Below, one piece after another: positions 5,134 through 8,087 of a DNA stretch of 8,087 bases. The notes below the pieces were generated by a model, which was not told the origin of the DNA, did not search any database, and saw only the letters and a list, made by a program, of their open reading frames with translations. Numbering within the stretch: the first letter of the stretch is position 1; each line of letters starts with the position of its first letter. Origin of the DNA: Corynebacterium accolens (GTDB lineage Bacteria > Actinomycetota > Actinomycetes > Mycobacteriales > Mycobacteriaceae); the NCBI RefSeq assembly GCF_030515985.1, contig NZ_CP100376.1, positions 1,621,435 through 1,629,521 on the forward strand. Reading direction: 5' to 3'. The position numbers and the translations under genes were made by a program.

Positions 5134-6009
5134 ATGAGCACCAAAAGCAGCACATCCCCTAAGAAGCTGAATAAGAAGGCCTACGAAAAAGAGCTCGAGC
5201 GGTTGCAAGCAGAGCTCGTCGATATGCAACAGTGGGTTGTTGAGACCGGCGCCCGCGTGGTCATCATCATGGAAGGCCGCGACGCCGCCGGCAAGGGTTC
5301 TGCCATTAAGCGCATCACGCAGTACCTCAACCCCCGCACCTGCCGCATCGAGGCGCTTCCGGCCCCGAACTCGCGCGAACAGGGCCAGTGGTATTTCCAG
5401 CGCTACGTAGAAAAGCTGCCCACCAAGGGCGAAATCGTCATCTTTGACCGCTCCTGGTACAACCGCGCCGGCGTTGAGCGCGTCATGGGCTTTTGCACCG
5501 ACCAAGAATACGTCCGCTTCTTGCACCAGGCTCCCACCTTTGAGCAGATGCTTGTGGAAGACGGCATTATCCTGCGCAAATACTGGTTCTCTGTCTCTGA
5601 TGAAGAGCAGATTAAGCGCTTTGAATCCCGCCGCAATGATCCGCTGCGCCGCTGGAAGCTCTCCCCCATGGATCTCCAATCCATTACTCGCTGGGAGGAT
5701 TATTCCCGCGCCAAGGATGCCATGTTCATCCACACCGATACCCCGACCGCACCGTGGTACACCGTGGAGTCCGAGGATAAAAAGCGCTCGCGCATCAACG
5801 TCATTTCGCACTTGCTCAATACCATCCCTTACGAGAAGATCGAGCGCGAGCTGCCGGAGATCCCACACCGTCCCGATTCCGATGGCAAGACCTACGAGCG
5901 CCCAGACCGCGAAGAGTTCCGCTACGTACCGGATGTAGCTGCCAAGCTAGAGGCCTCGTCTACAAAGAAGGATAAGAAGAAAGGCAAGAAGAAGGACAAA
6001 AAGAAGTAG
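5134..6009 (+). CDS. ppk2: Polyphosphate kinase 2 family protein (class I-like PPK2)
   Basis: PPK2 enzymes transfer phosphate between polyphosphate and nucleotides; class I members mainly phosphorylate ADP or GDP using polyphosphate. The kinase core shows Walker A GRDAAGKGS (48-56), the ALPAPNSREQGQWYFQRY segment (74-91), Walker B IVIFDRSWYNRAGVERVMGF (101-120), and the arginine-rich lid SRRNDPLRRWKLSPMD (165-180), all typical of single-domain PPK2. At 291 residues the length is normal. Residues 13-35 form a charged, probably helical N-terminal extension. Residues 278-291 are unusual: 11 of 14 are lysine, with only Asp280, Gly284 and Asp288 between. Such a cationic tail could bind polyphosphate electrostatically, which is inference. 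Nucleotide specificity cannot be read from the sequence. The next gene starts 30 nt on with no terminator between, so read-through into the sensor kinase is possible. Confidence 0.93.
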   Translation: MSTKSSTSPKKLNKKAYEKELERLQAELVDMQQWVVETGARVVIIMEGRDAAGKGSAIKRITQYLNPRTCRIEALPAPNSREQGQWYFQRYVEKLPTKGEIVIFDRSWYNRAGVERVMGFCTDQEYVRFLHQAPTFEQMLVEDGIILRKYWFSVSDEEQIKRFESRRNDPLRRWKLSPMDLQSITRWEDYSRAKDAMFIHTDTPTAPWYTVESEDKKRSRINVISHLLNTIPYEKIERELPEIPHRPDSDGKTYERPDREEFRYVPDVAAKLEASSTKKDKKKGKKKDKKK

Positions 6010-6025
6010 TCCCCCGAAGGCGTAC

Positions 6026-6031
6026 TACTAT
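6026..6031 (+). promoter_or_regulatory. -10 box for leaderless sensor kinase gene
   Basis: TACTAT fits TANNNT and lies 8 nt before the ATG at 6040; an overlapping TACTAC starts at 6023. No Shine-Dalgarno sequence is present in the 30-nt gap after ppk2, so a leaderless mRNA is plausible. The adjoining word CTACTATG resembles CTACTGTG found upstream of the ABC gene at 7875-7882. Confidence 0.35.
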
Positions 6032-6039
6032 GTCCTGCT

Positions 6040-7218
6040 ATGAGCACTGACACCGTCGCCAAAGCACGCTTGGGAGATAAAATCCTCACCGCGGCGGCAG
6101 CGCTCATGGCGCTGTTTTATCTCATCGGGGCTTGGGCGGCTCCAGGAGCTATCGAGCTCATCCAAGCAGCGCTTTCGCTTTTATTCTTGCCCTTCATCTG
6201 GGTCTGGCGTACCAAACCGGTACTCAGCGCAGCCGGCTTTATCGTCCTCCTTGGTGCGTGGGCCGCGGCGTGGATAAGCCAGCTACCAGCGAACCTCGGG
6301 GTCACTCCATGGGCAATGACCGCGCCGATGGCCGTCTACGCTACCTCCCGCTACGTGGAACGCCGCTCAATTCCCCGCGCGGTGCTTACCGCCGCGTTCT
6401 TGGGTTCCTTTATATCGCCTGCGATGTGGCGCATTGACCCCGAGTCCTTTCTCTTATCTTTCCAGCTCGATCGCCGCTACATCACTTTGCTGGTGGTACA
6501 TTGGGCGGTGCTCGGCAGCGCCTATTTCATCGCCGCACGCTATTTTGATTTGGATAGGCAACGCGAGCGCTTAGCCCAAGAACGGTTCCACCAAGCGCAG
6601 GAGGAAGAGCGCTTACTCATCGCGCGGGAATTGCACGATGTCTTGGCCCACTCCCTCACCCTGATCAAGGTCCAAGCTAATGCCGGGATTATCGCCGCGC
6701 GCACTGATACCACCGCCGCAGAGGACACTTTGAAGAGCATTCGCGATGGTGCGGATTCCGCGCTGGAGGAAGTGCGCGGCATCGTCACGGCGCTACGCAG
6801 CACGGGGCCTGCGGCTTTAGAACCCGCGCACCAGCTCGAGCACGTACAGGGCATCATCGACGGTTTTCGCACCGCTGGCCTGGAGGTTGACGCGGAATTG
6901 CCTGCCTCCTACGAGGTTTCCGCGCTGACTCAGCTGGCCCTGGTGCGCATTATTTCTGAAGGGCTGACCAATGCCCTGCGCCACCAAGGCCCCGGCACGC
7001 ATGTGCAGCTAAAGCTCACGCTTTCCGATGCCGCACGGGTCACCCTCACCTCCACCGCTTCTTCCCCGACTCCCAGTGAGGTATCCGGCAGCGGCGTGGG
7101 TTTGGTGGGAGTTAAGGAACGCGCCCAAGCCTTGGGCGGGCACTTAACCAGCAGTGGCGATGCCCAGAAATTTACACTGGCTGCGGAACTACCATTACAC
7201 AAGGACAACCATGCCTAA
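6040..7218 (+). CDS. Two-component sensor histidine kinase, NarL/FixJ-partner type (HisKA_3)
   Basis: This is an integral-membrane kinase that autophosphorylates and passes phosphate to the overlapping regulator. The N-terminal half holds about six hydrophobic segments (near 14-34, 37-56, 60-79, 86-104, 113-130, 146-168) with very short loops, so it probably senses within or at the membrane rather than through an outside domain, as in the DesK and LiaS types. A charged coiled linker (about 170-192) leads to the HisKA_3 dimerisation helix with phospho-acceptor His199 in ARELHDVLAHSL. The ATPase domain has the N-box SEGLTNALRH (Asn311) and a G-box GSGVGLVGVKERA (350-362). At 392 residues all catalytic elements are present. 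The stop overlaps the regulator start by 8 bp, implying translational coupling. The stimulus is unknown; the ABC gene downstream suggests stress at the envelope or a toxic compound. Confidence 0.92.
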   Translation: MSTDTVAKARLGDKILTAAAALMALFYLIGAWAAPGAIELIQAALSLLFLPFIWVWRTKPVLSAAGFIVLLGAWAAAWISQLPANLGVTPWAMTAPMAVYATSRYVERRSIPRAVLTAAFLGSFISPAMWRIDPESFLLSFQLDRRYITLLVVHWAVLGSAYFIAARYFDLDRQRERLAQERFHQAQEEERLLIARELHDVLAHSLTLIKVQANAGIIAARTDTTAAEDTLKSIRDGADSALEEVRGIVTALRSTGPAALEPAHQLEHVQGIIDGFRTAGLEVDAELPASYEVSALTQLALVRIISEGLTNALRHQGPGTHVQLKLTLSDAARVTLTSTASSPTPSEVSGSGVGLVGVKERAQALGGHLTSSGDAQKFTLAAELPLHKDNHA

Positions 7219-7870
7219 GATTCGCGTCATGCTTGCAGACGATCAAGCGATGCTCGTCGCTGCCTTATCGACCATCTTGAACGCGCAGGAAGATATTGAG
7301 GTGGTGGCTACCGCAGCCTCCGGAGGCGACGCCGTCTCCTTGGCACTTCGCCACCGCATTGATGTGGCCATTTTGGATATACGCATGCCTGGCATGGATG
7401 GAATCGCCGCAGCCCAAGCCATTCTCTCCCGCACCCCTGACTGCCGGATCATCATGCTCACCACGTTCAATGAAGAGGATCTGGTATCTCAATCTATTGC
7501 CGCGGGGGCGCATGGATTCTTGCTAAAAGATGCGGATCCAGAGGTGCTGGTAGAAGCCGTACGCGACGTTGCTAAGGGAGAGTCTGTCCTCGCCTCCCAG
7601 GTAACGGGCCCTGTTTTAGAGGGCTACCGCAAGGCGCTAACGCACAGCCAGCTTAGTCCGCACGAGCGCCAAGGACTTAGCCTAGTTACTCGGCGCGAGA
7701 TGGAGGTTCTCTCGCTCATCGCGCGCGGTGCCACGAATCGCGAGATTGCCGGCCACATGTCTATCGCAGATACCACGGTAAAAACGCATGTCTCTGCGCT
7801 GATGTCCAAGCTAGCTGCACGCGACCGCGTGGCTTTGGTGCTGCTGGCGCACAAAGCTGGCATTGCTTAG
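7211..7870 (+). CDS. Response regulator, NarL/FixJ family (receiver + LuxR-type HTH)
   Basis: This transcription factor is activated by phosphorylation from the preceding kinase. The receiver domain (about 4-120) has the acidic pair Asp10-Asp11, phospho-acceptor Asp56 in VAILDIRMPGMDG, the switch Thr84 in IMLTTF, and Lys106 in FLLKDAD. A linker leads to the LuxR-type helix-turn-helix (about 158-217), with TRREMEVLSLIARG, the recognition region TNREIAGHMSIADTTVKTHV and SKLAARDRVALV. The 219-residue length is typical. The ATG at 7211 is chosen because AAGGA (7201-7205) lies 5 nt upstream and the receiver strand IRVMLADD follows at once. A longer in-frame start at 7154 lies inside the kinase gene and adds residues the family does not have. 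It probably controls the ABC gene that begins 85 bp downstream; the target is inferred from position only. Confidence 0.95.
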   Translation: MPKIRVMLADDQAMLVAALSTILNAQEDIEVVATAASGGDAVSLALRHRIDVAILDIRMPGMDGIAAAQAILSRTPDCRIIMLTTFNEEDLVSQSIAAGAHGFLLKDADPEVLVEAVRDVAKGESVLASQVTGPVLEGYRKALTHSQLSPHERQGLSLVTRREMEVLSLIARGATNREIAGHMSIADTTVKTHVSALMSKLAARDRVALVLLAHKAGIA

Positions 7871-7872
7871 CC

Positions 7873-7893
7873 TCCTACTGTGGTAGGACTACC
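7873..7893. promoter_or_regulatory. Cluster of CTAC/GTAG half-sites upstream of the ABC gene
   Basis: TCCTAC (7873-7878) and GTAGGA (7883-7888) form a perfect 6-bp inverted repeat around TGTG. GGTAG (7882-7886) and CTACC (7889-7893) form a second, overlapping dyad. With no T-run after it, it is a poor terminator and a better candidate for a regulator binding site. It lies 63 bp before the ABC start codon. Binding by the adjacent regulator is inference. Confidence 0.35.
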
Positions 7894-7939
7894 CCGGCGC
7901 GAAGACCGTCTCGCAGGCGGAAGATTTCGATAGTTGCGC

Positions 7940-7962
7940 AGCTCATACTTTTGGTATGAGCT
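7940..7962. promoter_or_regulatory. Perfect palindrome over the ABC gene promoter and start codon
   Basis: AGCTCATAC (7940-7948) and GTATGAGCT (7954-7962) are exact reverse complements separated by TTTTG. The left arm carries the likely -10 CATACT (7944-7949), and the right arm contains the ATG start at 7956-7958. A repressor bound here would cover the core promoter. If transcription starts at or near 7956, the left arm is not in the mRNA, which favours a DNA operator over an RNA hairpin. Confidence 0.5.
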
Positions 7963-8087
7963 ATGAGGTTGCTTTCGAACACATCACAAAGTCTTTTGGT
8001 TCCCAGGCAGTGCTGCGGGATATCAGTTTTCAGGTCTTACCTGGCCGCGTGCACGCTGTGCTCGGGAGAAATGGCGCCGGCAAGTCC
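7956..8087 (+). CDS. ABC transporter ATP-binding protein (3' end missing)
   Basis: Only the first 44 residues are in the window, and the frame stays open to the last base. They form the start of an ABC nucleotide-binding domain: MSYEVAFEHITKSFG, the aromatic A-loop region near 14-15, VLRDISFQVLPGRVHAVLG, and Walker A GRNGAGKS at 37-44. The ATPase would drive import or export through membrane partners encoded beyond the window; the substrate cannot be told. The order kinase-regulator-ABC suggests control by the two-component system, as in many bacterial drug or peptide efflux loci. The ATG at 7956 is preferred because the beta-strand of the domain begins directly after it; no Shine-Dalgarno sequence precedes it. 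The start lies inside a perfect palindrome. Confidence 0.88.
   Translation, partial: MSYEVAFEHITKSFGSQAVLRDISFQVLPGRVHAVLGRNGAGKS

Noticed and set aside
4999..5868. 289-codon open frame on the minus strand across ppk2
   Set aside because: It is antisense to the conserved PPK2 core and shows no family motif, so it is taken as a codon-usage shadow.
7154..7210. Upstream-extended start for the response regulator
   Set aside because: The extra 19 residues overlap the kinase coding region and precede the normal receiver start; ATG 7211 has AAGGA at good spacing.

Overview
The window reads as a high-GC Gram-positive chromosome, most likely a Corynebacterium. This rests on the gene order glmU-prs-rplY-pth, the CTC-type L25 with an acidic tail, a class I PPK2, TANANT-like -10 boxes with poor -35 boxes, and several starts without a Shine-Dalgarno sequence. 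The species assignment is an inference; no search was run. All recognised genes lie on the + strand. Both ends are cut: glmU lacks its 5' end and an ABC transporter ATPase lacks its 3' end.

Layout. Positions 1-2338 hold glmU (UDP-GlcNAc synthesis) and prs (PRPP synthesis), coupled by a 16-nt gap with the prs ribosome binding site touching the glmU stop. Positions 2339-2807 are non-coding and the richest part of the window. They hold a terminator for prs, two inverted-repeat units with near-identical 18-bp arms at exactly the same 48-bp offset, a possible G-quadruplex, a promoter, and a long 5' leader of rplY that can fold into nested stems around a hairpin followed by a T-run. Then come rplY (2808-3467), a perfect 15-bp-stem terminator, and a short AT-rich spacer with the pth promoter. 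pth (3655-4188) is followed after 5 nt by a fumarylacetoacetate-hydrolase-family enzyme (4194-5033), then ppk2 (5134-6009), a membrane-bound NarL/FixJ-type sensor kinase (6040-7218) overlapping its response regulator (7211-7870) by 8 bp, and the start of an ABC ATPase (7956 onward).

How they work together. glmU and prs feed cell wall and nucleotide synthesis; rplY and pth serve translation; ppk2 links polyphosphate to the nucleotide pool. The kinase, regulator and ABC gene resemble the common arrangement in which a two-component system controls a neighbouring transporter. A perfect 9-bp-arm palindrome over the ABC promoter and start codon is a candidate operator.

The coding genes are ordinary. 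The unusual signals are in the prs-rplY spacer, the ABC promoter palindrome, the apparent run of leaderless genes, and the lysine-rich tail of PPK2.
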